In this document: piece after piece, positions 55,801 through 63,536 of the stretch | Position numbering within the stretch: the first letter of the stretch is position 1 | How the letters are laid out: the number at the start of each line of letters is the position of its first letter | Assembly: GCF_002262935.1 (NCBI RefSeq) | Contig: NZ_NPIA01000005.1 | Span: forward strand, 124,001 to 188,000 | Length of the DNA stretch: 64,000 bases | Direction: 5' to 3' | Source: Lottiidibacillus patelloidae | Lineage (GTDB): Bacteria > Bacillota > Bacilli > Bacillales > SA5d-4 | Notes under the pieces: generated by a model | Seen by the model: the letters and a program-made list of their open reading frames with translations, nothing else | What the model was told of the DNA's origin: nothing | Databases searched by the model: none | Translations under genes and position numbers: made by a program

Positions 55801-57988
55801 TTGTCCCGCTGACAGTAGGAGTTGAATCATTAGTCGTACGCTCGGTTCCGCCATTAATTGTAAGAGTTGGTGCAGTAACATCGATTGTAATTGTAATAGA
55901 TGTACTCTTCGGATTACCTAATGCATCAGTACCAGTAGCTTTTACAGAATAAGTTCCTTCGTTTAAATTTCCTGTTGGCGTGTATGTCCAATTTTCGTTT
56001 GTCACAGTAGCATGTCCAGAGTGGACAACACTATTGTTCACATCAATAAATTCAACAAGCACAGTACTACCAGCTTCGACAGTACCTGTAACTGTAGGAG
56101 TATGATTATTTAAAATAGCTCCATTTTCAGGAGAAGTAATGACAATAGCCGGTCCAGTCGTATCGATTGTTAATGACTGCTTAGCAGTCGTAGTATTTCC
56201 AGCTTCGTCAGTAATCGTCGCAGTCACTTCATACTGACCATCAGTTAGTTCACCAACATCGACTGTCCAAGTGCCATCAGTAACAGTAGTCGTGTAACTC
56301 TTACCATTTAAAGTAATAGTAACTACTGAGTTATCAGGAGCATCGGTTGTCCCGCTAATCGTAGGAGTAGATTCATTAGTCGTACGCTCGGTTCCGCCAT
56401 TAATAGATAATGTAGGCTTTGTCGTATCAACAATTAAGTTTATAGAATCACTTGCTGTTTGTCCTTGCTCCTCTACAGAAGCACTTACAACGTATGTTCC
56501 CTCAGCTAAAGCTTCTGGCCATTGCACTGACCATGAACTATTAGAAACAGTTGTAGTATATGACGTGTTATTAATCGTTACAAAAATAGTAACACCGTCC
56601 ATTGCGTTGGATGAACCTGTGAAAACAGGAGTAACAATATTAGTGACTAGTGGGTTAATCGTATCAATATTTATATTTAATACTTTTGCTTCAGCAACAG
56701 ATAATTCAATCGATGAAGTTGAAGTTTGGTTTATTTCATCGGTTATTGTTGCTTTTACTTGATACGTCCCTAAAGGTAAATTACTGTTTGGGGTAAATTC
56801 CCATACACCGTTTGCAAGAGATGCACTTCCAGTAGCAACAACATTGTTTCCGTTAATAAATTCGACTACGATGTTATTAGTAGAAGTTCCACTAGTATAG
56901 GAACCTGAGATTGTTGGTGTGCTATCTGTAACTGCACTGCCAGTACTCGGCGTTGTAATGGTTATTTCAGGAGCAATAATTTGAGAAGGATCAACAGTTA
57001 ATTCTTGTTCGTCGATACCAAATTGCCCATCTTCCTCAACAATAGCCGAAACATTATATACACCATTATTTAAAGCGGTAGTAACAAGTGTTTGCCACTG
57101 CCCGTTCTCGACAGTAGTTTGATAAGTATATGTTTTTGTTGGATCTGATTTTAAATATAAAGTAACATCAACAAAGCTACCGTCAGCTGCAGATGAAGAT
57201 CCAGAAATTAAAGGTGTGTTGTCATTTGTTGTTTTTGTATCGCCACCAGCGATTTCAATAGTTGGTGGATTTGGTGTTGTACCATTAATTAAAATAGGTT
57301 CACCCCATGCATCAGCAAAAGATGTCGGATGCCCACCCATTCTATCCTTGTTATAGTTACTAGCATTTGCAGATGTCGCATAGAAAAGTTGGATCATGCT
57401 AGTTGGTGTTAAGCCTGTAACGGCCGCAAAATCTGTCCATGGAACAGCCCAATAAGCGAAGAAATCTTGGTCATTATTAAAGTTACTAAGAGAAACATCA
57501 ATGGGAAGTGCGTCAGCATAATCTATTGCTGGACCTGTCCAAAGCCAATCTTCGGCTTGATCTCCCCAACTATCTAGCTCTTTATCCGTATTTTTACCAA
57601 TTTGAACAGTTTCTGCTAAACCGTTTAGAGAAACCATGTATTCCCAATCATGTTCATTCCCGTCAGTATTAAACAAAACAGTCCAAGCATATTGGTCAAA
57701 GTTATCATTTTTATTGTTTAAAGGGTTTGCATCAAGGCGCATTTTGAAATATAAGTATGTAGAATCATAGGAGTAAGAGACTGCGGGTAATTCACTATTA
57801 CCAGCTATGTCTGTTGAGTTAGGGTTTTGATCTAAAGGGTCATTTCCTTCTCCGACAGCGTATGGTAACCAATCCACGTTGCTAAAAATTTGATTACTAC
57901 CATACTCAGAAAAGGCCCTATTAAGAGGGAAGACCGATTGTGAGAATAATAGAATAAAAGTTAAAAATAAAGCGAGTTTCCTTTTCAT
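52880..57988 (-). CDS. 1702-residue Ig-repeat surface protein with LPATA-type anchor
   Basis: A large cell-surface protein: signal peptide (1-~28), an N-terminal domain (~30-240, unclear, beta-rich, perhaps carbohydrate-binding), then 11 Ig-like repeats (~244-1250) of about 85-95 residues each. A Big_1/invasin-like domain follows (~1258-1360; APVGSFPEGF, KYVSAKTES), then two carboxypeptidase-regulatory/SdrD-B-like domains and a C-terminal LPATATS (~1668), hydrophobic helix and RRNRYSN tail. LPATA is a sortase signal of the LPxTA type used by class D sortases. The repeats alternate two near-identical types. The protein probably acts in adhesion or spore/biofilm coating. It is the paralogue of the 1054-residue protein next to it. 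The start ATG has GGAGG upstream. Confidence 0.9.
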   Translation of the reverse strand: MKRKLALFLTFILLFSQSVFPLNRAFSEYGSNQIFSNVDWLPYAVGEGNDPLDQNPNSTDIAGNSELPAVSYSYDSTYLYFKMRLDANPLNNKNDNFDQYAWTVLFNTDGNEHDWEYMVSLNGLAETVQIGKNTDKELDSWGDQAEDWLWTGPAIDYADALPIDVSLSNFNNDQDFFAYWAVPWTDFAAVTGLTPTSMIQLFYATSANASNYNKDRMGGHPTSFADAWGEPILINGTTPNPPTIEIAGGDTKTTNDNTPLISGSSSAADGSFVDVTLYLKSDPTKTYTYQTTVENGQWQTLVTTALNNGVYNVSAIVEEDGQFGIDEQELTVDPSQIIAPEITITTPSTGSAVTDSTPTISGSYTSGTSTNNIVVEFINGNNVVATGSASLANGVWEFTPNSNLPLGTYQVKATITDEINQTSTSSIELSVAEAKVLNINIDTINPLVTNIVTPVFTGSSNAMDGVTIFVTINNTSYTTTVSNSSWSVQWPEALAEGTYVVSASVEEQGQTASDSINLIVDTTKPTLSINGGTERTTNESTPTISGTTDAPDNSVVTITLNGKSYTTTVTDGTWTVDVGELTDGQYEVTATITDEAGNTTTAKQSLTIDTTGPAIVITSPENGAILNNHTPTVTGTVEAGSTVLVEFIDVNNSVVHSGHATVTNENWTYTPTGNLNEGTYSVKATGTDALGNPKSTSITITIDVTAPTLTINGGTERTTNDSTPTVSGTTDAPNGAIVTVTVNGQSYTATVTDGTWTVTVDELIDGTYEVTATITDEAGNVSTKTQTLILSTIGPELKIDSPEEGALLSNYHPIISGTTNGDKVTITIYDMLEKIIETGVAELDEDGNWTYNTVSSLSDGTYLAKAISTFNNGNDTEASVSFIIDVTAPTLTIDGGTERTTNDSTPTISGTTDAPDNSVVTITLNGKSYTTTVTDGTWTIDTDELTDGTYEVTATITDEAGNSATAKQSLTIDTTGPTIAITSPENGAVLNDQTPTVTGTVEAGSTVIVEFIDENNSVVHSGHATVANENWTYTPTENLLEGTYTVKATGTDALGNPKSTSITITIDVTAPTLTIDGGAERTTNDSTPTVSGTTDAPDNSVVTITLNGKSYTTTVTNGTWTIDVDELTDGTYEVTATITDEAGNSTTATQSLTIDTLAPEVSIDNPLDNSVLELGDIPITGTADVGSKVTLVLDDNEPITLTANENGEWIYHPTPILSEGIHIVTVTAEDDQGNVSEPVSISFKVVDPNVIDETEINITIDLSAQPQNILGNGIDHTILTAKLTDTNGEPLVNYEVKFSAPVGSFPEGFIAFTDQTGIATVKYVSAKTESDETLSYLVSAKAYNLDGNFVEQEQISISFNPAIISGVVIDNETNEPIHNAKVVLSSDFNQDGTIDFTTTVLSDVEGKYVITIPNGNVSYLLEITKPVLIGNTMQDVTFKQSVTAGSVSGSGTDEFYSTESATGIILLSDGSNGTLSLENYDSIIVEVEDESGDITSLNGSVDARTGVFLIDGLDVNKAYTLKFYYVFEDGSKIQVSSLAVVISNDGELNISSCLIDPYGTITNKETGEVIEGAVVELYYADTVRNQENGRVKDTLVELPILTFPPNDNHNPQNSSVEGKYAYMVYPEADYYILVKKNGYELYESPVIEVNQEIVRHDIELTPIPQELPATATSYYNYLVTGVLLLFIGVLTIFLYRRNRYSN
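54521..56412 (-). repeat. array of near-identical Ig-domain coding repeats (types A, B, C)
   Basis: Within the 1702-residue gene, units of about 260-280 bp alternate. Type A lies at about 54521-54795, 55066-55335, 55611-55876 and 56161-56412; type B at about 54796-55065 and 55877-56160; a divergent C unit at about 55336-55610. Long stretches of A copies are identical or nearly so at the nucleotide level, so recombination can change the copy number. Borders are estimates from the protein. Confidence 0.85.
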
Positions 57989-58022
57989 AAATACCTCCGA
58001 ATAATATTTGACAATACATATA

Positions 58023-58044
58023 AGTATACCATTGGAGTGGCGAA
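58023..58044 (-). promoter_or_regulatory. promoter with 0A-like box upstream of the 1702-residue protein gene
   Basis: On the minus strand TGGTATACT is an extended -10 (-10 at 58028-58023), about 35 bases before the start. TTCGCCA (complement TGGCGAA, a TGnCGAA Spo0A-box match) lies 9 bases further upstream. The -35 is poor, as expected for activated promoters. Confidence 0.35.
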
Positions 58045-58108
58045 ATTTGTCGTATTATTATAAAAAATGCAATTTTTTAGTAAAAGAAGCTATTTATTAA
58101 CAATAAAA

Positions 58109-58140
58109 AAACCTCAAAAATGATTACATTTTTGAGGTTT
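58109..58140 (-). terminator. terminator of the 1054-residue surface protein gene
   Basis: AAACCTCAAAAATG and CATTTTTGAGGTTT are perfect 14-base arms with a four-base loop and a T run on the minus strand. The hairpin starts inside the last five codons. Confidence 0.9.
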
Positions 58141-61100
58141 CGTTAAGTAATTTTTTTCTTCTAGTGATAAATACATTCAAAGATATTCCAGCTACTAAAA
58201 TGCTCGTTAAAATAATCGCTATATAGTAGGGAGTAGTATTTCTCTTGTTTTGAGATGTACCTTCATTATCACTACTTTTAGTTTCGCTACCTTCCTGGTC
58301 AGTTTCTACATTCACCATCACATATGGTTCGTACAATACCTTCAGTTGTTGTTCGCCTATAAAAGCATCGGAAGGATCATTTGCATAAGCACTTACTGTA
58401 TAATTTTGTGACTTTTCGCTTTCAGTTTTAGCTGACACATATTTTACAGTTGCATATCCATCGGCATTAGTAACAGCTTTATTCCCTTCTGGAAACGAGC
58501 CAAGAGGTGCGGAAAAGAACACTTCAGCATTTCCTACTGGCTTTCCATCTTCGTCTAGCAATTTAGCAGTTAAAAAAGTAAAATCAGTTCCGTTTGCTAT
58601 AAGTGAAGGTGACTCTGTTGTTAAAAATAGGCGACTAGCACTAGAATCTTCTTTGGCTAATTGAAATGATGTATAAATAGGGGTGCTACCATTTCCGTGT
58701 AAATCTTCAGCAACTACAGATACTTCGTAATTTCCTAATGCTAAGGTATTCCCTAACTCATAGCTCCAAATGCCAAGTTGATTGGCCTTGACCTGAACGG
58801 TTTCTTCATTATTAAGATTTATCTTTATAATACTCCCAGCATTAGAATTACCAGTTAAAGTTATGTCATTACTAGAGAGAATACTGCCGTTTTTAGGACT
58901 GACAATAGAAATTTCTGGAGGTGTTGTATCAATGGAAAACAAAGATGATAATTCTCTTTTGTTCGTTGCATTATCCTCAACTGTCACCAATAAACGGTAG
59001 TCATTATCTTTTAACGGCTCTTGTACTTCAAACTTCCAACTTCCATTTTCATCAGAGGCAATCGTTTGCTCTATAATTACTTTATCACCTTGCAGAATGA
59101 TTAATGAAACATCTATGCGAGGAGAAGTAGTTCCTTCTATTATTGGTGTTGCGTTCGTAATAGTAGATTCATGTATTAAATTTGATAACTTAATTTCTGG
59201 CGCTATCGAATCAATAGTAAACGTAGTTTCTACACTTTGTTCATTGCCTATTTGATCATAAGCGTTAACTACTACTCGATACGTACCATCTATTAATGGC
59301 TTTTCTATTTCTATTTTCCAATTCTTATCAAGCGTTCCTAATTTCTTTTCAGCTACTAGCTTATTATCTTTGTCAAAAAGTAAAATAGAAAGAGAATCTC
59401 CGTCAACATCTATAGTACCTGTAATTACGGGCATATTGTTTTTTGTGATGAAATTTAAAGTTGGACTAGTAATAGATATTACTGGACCCGTAGTATCTAT
59501 TGTTAAAGATTGTTTAGCAGTTGCTCTATTACCTGCAACATCAGTAAGACTAACATTAACGACATATTGCCCATCTTGTAATTTGGATAGTTCCACTTGC
59601 CATTGACCATTTGAAACTATAGTCTCAAAAGTTTTATTTCCTATAGTTATTAAAGCGGTAGCGCCATTTCGGGCATCGGTTATACCCTTCAAAATAGGAG
59701 TCGTTTCATTGGTAGTTTTATTTTCGCCGCCATCAATAACTAAAGAAGGGGGTGTCAAATCAATTGTTAACATTTTTGTTTCCACGGTTGTATTGCCAGC
59801 TTCATCGGCAATAGTTGCTTCCATTTCATACTCATTTTCTTGTAATTCATTCAAATCAATAGACCAAGTGCCATTTTGGACTTTGGTGTTATAGCTTGTC
59901 CCATCAACAACTAAAGTAACTAAAGTGCCGTCACCTTCACCTGTTGTACCACTAATTGTAGGTGTTATATCATTCGTAATGTAAGCAATACTAGATTCGA
60001 AGTTTAACGTTGGACTTGTAACATCTATTGTAAGCTCAAGTGAGTCACTTCCAAGATTTTTTAATGAATCCTTTGCAAAAGCAGTGATCGTGTAAGACCC
60101 ATCTGGGATAACTATATTCGGAGAAATTGACCACTCTTTATTAACTACAGGAACATTTTCAGAGAAGACGATATTATTGTTTTCGTCGGCAAATTGAACG
60201 GTTACTTTATCGCCTTCATCAATTGTTCCGCTCACAATTAATGTTTTCTTATTTACAGCCGAAACACTTGGAGAAGTTATAAAAATGATTGGACCAGTCG
60301 TATCAATAGTTATTGTCTTCTTATCAGTAGAAGAATTTCTTGCTTTGTCAGAAATAGAAGCGCTTACTTCGTATTCGCCGTCTTCTAAATGATCGATATC
60401 CAATGACCAAAAACCGCTTTCATTTACAATAGCTGAATAACTTTTATTATTTATAGTTACAAAAACATTCGCACCACTTATCTCATCCGTCTTACCAGAA
60501 ATAGTCGGTGTGGAATCATTAGAAATAGTAGGAGTATCTTTTGTAATGCTAATTTTAGGTAATGTCATATCAATAGATATCTTTTGAGAAGCTTCTGCAC
60601 TTTGATTTTGTTCAGTAATTGATACATAAACATTGTAGTCGCCTTCGAGTAAAGTCTCTGGCCATTGGATAGACCATACACCGCTCTCAACAGTAGCGAG
60701 AGCAGTCGTGTCTTCTATCGTAACAAAAGCTGTCACGCCATCTAAAGCGTTAGAAGTTCCAGAGATGATAGGGTTATATTTGTTTAATGTTAACTTTTCA
60801 TCTTTATTAATGGAAATAGTTAATTCTTTTGTTTCAGAAATAGTTAAGTTATTAACTAAATATGTAGCTGTCCCAGTGTCATTTGTAATAATTGCTTTAA
60901 TAAAGTAATTACCATATGGTAGTGCAGTAGATGGTGTATATGTCCAAGAACCATTTGAAACATTCGCTATACCAGTGTTCGTAACTTTATTATCTTCACT
61001 GTAAAATTCAATAGTGATAGTTGGAGTTGTCTCACTTGTGAATGTTCCAGAAACCGTTGGCGATCTATCAGTTACTACACTCCCTTTACTCAGGTTAGTA

Positions 61101-61288
61101 ATAGAAACTGTAACTGTTCCTTCACTTGATTTGTTAGTTGTTTCTGATTCTGATTTAGGAGTATTAGGTTCGCTTTTACTAGGTGATGTAGTGGGTATAT
61201 TTGGCTTTTCATCGCTAATAGTAGTTTTATAAATTATAAAAAATAAAATAGATAGAAGAATAAGGATAAATACAATTTTCTTTTTCAT
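58124..61288 (-). CDS. 1054-residue Ig-repeat surface protein, membrane-anchored
   Basis: Paralogue of the 1702-residue protein: a membrane helix near the N-terminus (2-20, perhaps a signal anchor), a Ser/Thr/Pro/Lys-rich spacer (~25-60), nine Ig-like repeats (~60-900) with the same TPTISGT-type turns, a Big_1/invasin-like domain (APLGSFPEGN, KYVSAKTES) and a C-terminal hydrophobic helix followed by TRRKK. No LPxTG/LPxTA motif precedes that helix, so it is held by the membrane rather than a sortase, unlike its partner. Repeats are more diverged than those of the partner. The start ATG at 61288 was chosen for the GGGGG site; the longer reading from 61384 lacks one and overlaps the upstream terminator. 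Confidence 0.88.
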   Translation of the reverse strand: MKKKIVFILILLSILFFIIYKTTISDEKPNIPTTSPSKSEPNTPKSESETTNKSSEGTVTVSITNLSKGSVVTDRSPTVSGTFTSETTPTITIEFYSEDNKVTNTGIANVSNGSWTYTPSTALPYGNYFIKAIITNDTGTATYLVNNLTISETKELTISINKDEKLTLNKYNPIISGTSNALDGVTAFVTIEDTTALATVESGVWSIQWPETLLEGDYNVYVSITEQNQSAEASQKISIDMTLPKISITKDTPTISNDSTPTISGKTDEISGANVFVTINNKSYSAIVNESGFWSLDIDHLEDGEYEVSASISDKARNSSTDKKTITIDTTGPIIFITSPSVSAVNKKTLIVSGTIDEGDKVTVQFADENNNIVFSENVPVVNKEWSISPNIVIPDGSYTITAFAKDSLKNLGSDSLELTIDVTSPTLNFESSIAYITNDITPTISGTTGEGDGTLVTLVVDGTSYNTKVQNGTWSIDLNELQENEYEMEATIADEAGNTTVETKMLTIDLTPPSLVIDGGENKTTNETTPILKGITDARNGATALITIGNKTFETIVSNGQWQVELSKLQDGQYVVNVSLTDVAGNRATAKQSLTIDTTGPVISITSPTLNFITKNNMPVITGTIDVDGDSLSILLFDKDNKLVAEKKLGTLDKNWKIEIEKPLIDGTYRVVVNAYDQIGNEQSVETTFTIDSIAPEIKLSNLIHESTITNATPIIEGTTSPRIDVSLIILQGDKVIIEQTIASDENGSWKFEVQEPLKDNDYRLLVTVEDNATNKRELSSLFSIDTTPPEISIVSPKNGSILSSNDITLTGNSNAGSIIKINLNNEETVQVKANQLGIWSYELGNTLALGNYEVSVVAEDLHGNGSTPIYTSFQLAKEDSSASRLFLTTESPSLIANGTDFTFLTAKLLDEDGKPVGNAEVFFSAPLGSFPEGNKAVTNADGYATVKYVSAKTESEKSQNYTVSAYANDPSDAFIGEQQLKVLYEPYVMVNVETDQEGSETKSSDNEGTSQNKRNTTPYYIAIILTSILVAGISLNVFITRRKKLLNETSKM

Positions 61289-61334
61289 AAGGATCCCCCA
61301 AGAGAAGTGTGACAAAAAAATACAATTAATATAT

Positions 61335-61354
61335 ATTATAACAGTAAATCGACA
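61335..61354 (-). promoter_or_regulatory. promoter with 0A-like box upstream of the 1054-residue protein gene
   Basis: On the minus strand TGTTATAAT is a perfect extended -10 (61340-61335), about 47 bases before the start. TGTCGAT (one mismatch to TGnCGAA) lies 7 bases upstream of the -10, matching the layout in front of the paralogue. Confidence 0.4.
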
Positions 61355-61369
61355 ATGTTTGGAAAAAAA

Positions 61370-61397
61370 AAGAAGAAATGCCAATGCATTTCTTCTT
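61370..61397 (-). terminator. intrinsic terminator of the M29 peptidase gene
   Basis: AAGAAGAAATGC and GCATTTCTTCTT arms with a CAAT loop are followed on the minus strand by eight T residues. Confidence 0.9.
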
Positions 61398-61415
61398 CAT
61401 AGTATAGATAATATA

Positions 61416-62648
61416 TTATATTGCCCAGTTTCCATTACGGAATAGTGGTTCCACTTCTCCGTCTGCAGTTTCCCCATCGATATCCATTTCAGCAGAACCA
61501 ATCATAAAGTCAACATGAGTTAAACTTTCGTTTGCTCCTGCCTTATCTAGTTCTTCACGTGACATCGTTTTTCCGCCTTCTAAACAGAAGGAATATGCAT
61601 TTCCTAAAGCAACATGGTTTGATGCGTTTTCATCAAATAATGTATTGAAGAAAATGATATTAGCATTTGAGATAGGAGAGTCATGAGGGACAAGGGCAAC
61701 TTCACCTAAACGCTTTGCTCCTTCGTCCGTATCAAGTAAACTCTTTAATGATTCATATCCTGTCTCAGCAGTAAAATCGACCACTTTGCCATCTTTGAAA
61801 GTTAAGCTAAACTTATCGATTAAATTCCCACCATAGTTTAACGGTTTTGTACTTGATACTACACCATTAACACCATCTTTATGTGGTGTTGTAAACACTT
61901 CTTCTGTAGGAATATTCGCAACGAATTCAGTTCCAACTTCATTTGCACTTCTTCCCCCAGCCCAAATATGTTTCGGGTCTAATTCAATAGTTAAGTCTGT
62001 TCCTGGTGCTTTATAATGAAGCTTTTTATATTTCTTCTTATTTAAGAATTCTGCTTTGTTATCTAAGTTAGCCTTATGCTCTTGCCAAGCTTGAACTGGA
62101 TCTTCTAAATCAGCGCGAGTAGCACTAAAAATTGCTTCCCACAGCATGTCAACTTGTTTCTCTTTAGGTGCATCAGGGAACACTTTTGCAGCCCAAGCTT
62201 CATTAGGAGCTGCAATGACACACCAGCTAACTTTATCAGCTTGCACATAATTACGATATTTTGCCATTGCTTGGCCACCAGCTTTTTGTGCTGCTTGAAT
62301 TCTTAATGGATTTACCCCTTTTAGTAGATCTGGATTTTGTGAAACGATGGACATAAATGCTGCACCGTTTTCCGCAAGTGTTTCCATACCTTTTGCTTTC
62401 CAAGTTGGAAATTCATTAAAGGCTTCGTCTGGAGCTAAATCAAATTTCATGCGAGTAAGTTCTTCATCGTTCCACTCAACATAAACATGTTTAGCACCAA
62501 CTTCATAAGCTTTTTTTGTGATTAGTCTGACAAAATCAACAGAGCCAATCGGTGCATTAATAACTAATGTTTGATCCTTTTGAACATTAACGCCGACTTC
62601 TACAGCTAACGCAGCGTACTTCTCTAAATTTTGTTGGAATGAATTCAT
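61416..62648 (-). CDS. M29-family aminopeptidase (first copy, AmpS-like)
   Basis: A 410-residue M29 metallo-aminopeptidase, the closer relative of B. subtilis AmpS. Ligand motifs TEEVFT, DEGAKRLGEVA, NASNHVALG and THVDFMIG are intact. Peptide N-terminal trimming in the cytosol is the family role. It is transcribed alone; a terminator separates it from the surface-protein gene downstream. The start ATG has AAAGGAG 8 bases upstream. Its paralogue lies beyond the two surface-protein genes. Confidence 0.95.
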   Translation of the reverse strand: MNSFQQNLEKYAALAVEVGVNVQKDQTLVINAPIGSVDFVRLITKKAYEVGAKHVYVEWNDEELTRMKFDLAPDEAFNEFPTWKAKGMETLAENGAAFMSIVSQNPDLLKGVNPLRIQAAQKAGGQAMAKYRNYVQADKVSWCVIAAPNEAWAAKVFPDAPKEKQVDMLWEAIFSATRADLEDPVQAWQEHKANLDNKAEFLNKKKYKKLHYKAPGTDLTIELDPKHIWAGGRSANEVGTEFVANIPTEEVFTTPHKDGVNGVVSSTKPLNYGGNLIDKFSLTFKDGKVVDFTAETGYESLKSLLDTDEGAKRLGEVALVPHDSPISNANIIFFNTLFDENASNHVALGNAYSFCLEGGKTMSREELDKAGANESLTHVDFMIGSAEMDIDGETADGEVEPLFRNGNWAI

Positions 62649-62720
62649 TGGGAGTCTCCTTTATTATTAAGTATTGTTATTTTAACAATATATATTAAGA
62701 AATGGAAATAATATGAGCGT

Positions 62721-63365
62721 TTATACTAGGATGACATAAAGGATTACTGAGAAAAAGTGAGTGACACTTCCGGCAATGACAAATAGATGCCAAACCGCAT
62801 GGTGATAAGGAAAACCACGCCATACATAAAAGACAGTTCCAATTGTATAAAGAACGCCACCCATTACTAAAAGTACTAGACCATTATAAGGTAACGTAGA
62901 AGAAAGTGGCTTCCAAGCAAAAACAATAAGCCACCCCATAAGTATATATATAAAAGTAGATAAGAATAAAAACTTCTTTACAAAATACGCTTTAAAAACT
63001 ACGCCGAAAACCGCAATTCCCCAAACTACTCCAAATAATGTCCACCCTAACGCGCCTTTTATAACTACTAATAAATATGGAGTATATGTTCCTGCGATAA
63101 ATAAATAAATGGAAGAGTGGTCAAATATATCAAAAAGATCTTTAACTTTTCCTTCTGGAAAACTATGAACTAATGTAGATGAAACATAGAGTATTACCAT
63201 CGTACTGCCAAAAATAGTAAAGCTAACGATATGCCAAACATTTCCTTTTAAAGATGAGAAGACAATTAAGAGAACAAGTGCAGCGATACTTAAGACTGCG
63301 CCTAACCCATGGGTTATTGCATTGACAAGTTCTTCTCTTCTAGTATATACGTGTGTATTTGCCAT
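62721..63365 (-). CDS. hemolysin III / PAQR-family membrane protein
   Basis: A 214-residue seven-helix membrane protein of the HlyIII/YqfA (PAQR) family. Conserved features: TRREELVNAITHGLGA near the N-terminus, the SSTLVHSFPEG and FDIFDHSSIYLFIAGTYTP segments (metal-binding Asp/His region) and YHHAVWHLFVIAGSVTHF at the C-terminus. PAQR proteins hold a zinc site and have hydrolase-like features; the hemolytic label comes from a B. cereus member and need not apply. The start ATG has GGGGG about 8 bases upstream. It is divergent from the partial gene at the window end. Confidence 0.9.
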   Translation of the reverse strand: MANTHVYTRREELVNAITHGLGAVLSIAALVLLIVFSSLKGNVWHIVSFTIFGSTMVILYVSSTLVHSFPEGKVKDLFDIFDHSSIYLFIAGTYTPYLLVVIKGALGWTLFGVVWGIAVFGVVFKAYFVKKFLFLSTFIYILMGWLIVFAWKPLSSTLPYNGLVLLVMGGVLYTIGTVFYVWRGFPYHHAVWHLFVIAGSVTHFFSVILYVILV

Positions 63366-63536
63366 AGTGTTACCCCCTTTTACTAAATAAATATATTATA
63401 CCTTAATGCACTTTTATATACGAAGCAAATGAACTGATAAAACAAATTGTTAAATCTAGTAAATACAAAATAATATAGTCATACTTCCCAATGCTAGCTC
63501 ATATAGTTCAATAAAGCTACTATTGGAGGGGTTAAG

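Noticed and set aside
52880-57988. Possible CRISPR array in the repetitive 54.5-56.4 kb region
   Set aside because: The repeats are 260-280 bp coding units in one continuous frame, not 25-40 bp repeats with spacers.
58124-58260. Sortase motif at the end of the 1054-residue surface protein
   Set aside because: No LPxTG, LPxTA or NPQTN-like sequence precedes the C-terminal helix; it ends in a helix and TRRKK only.
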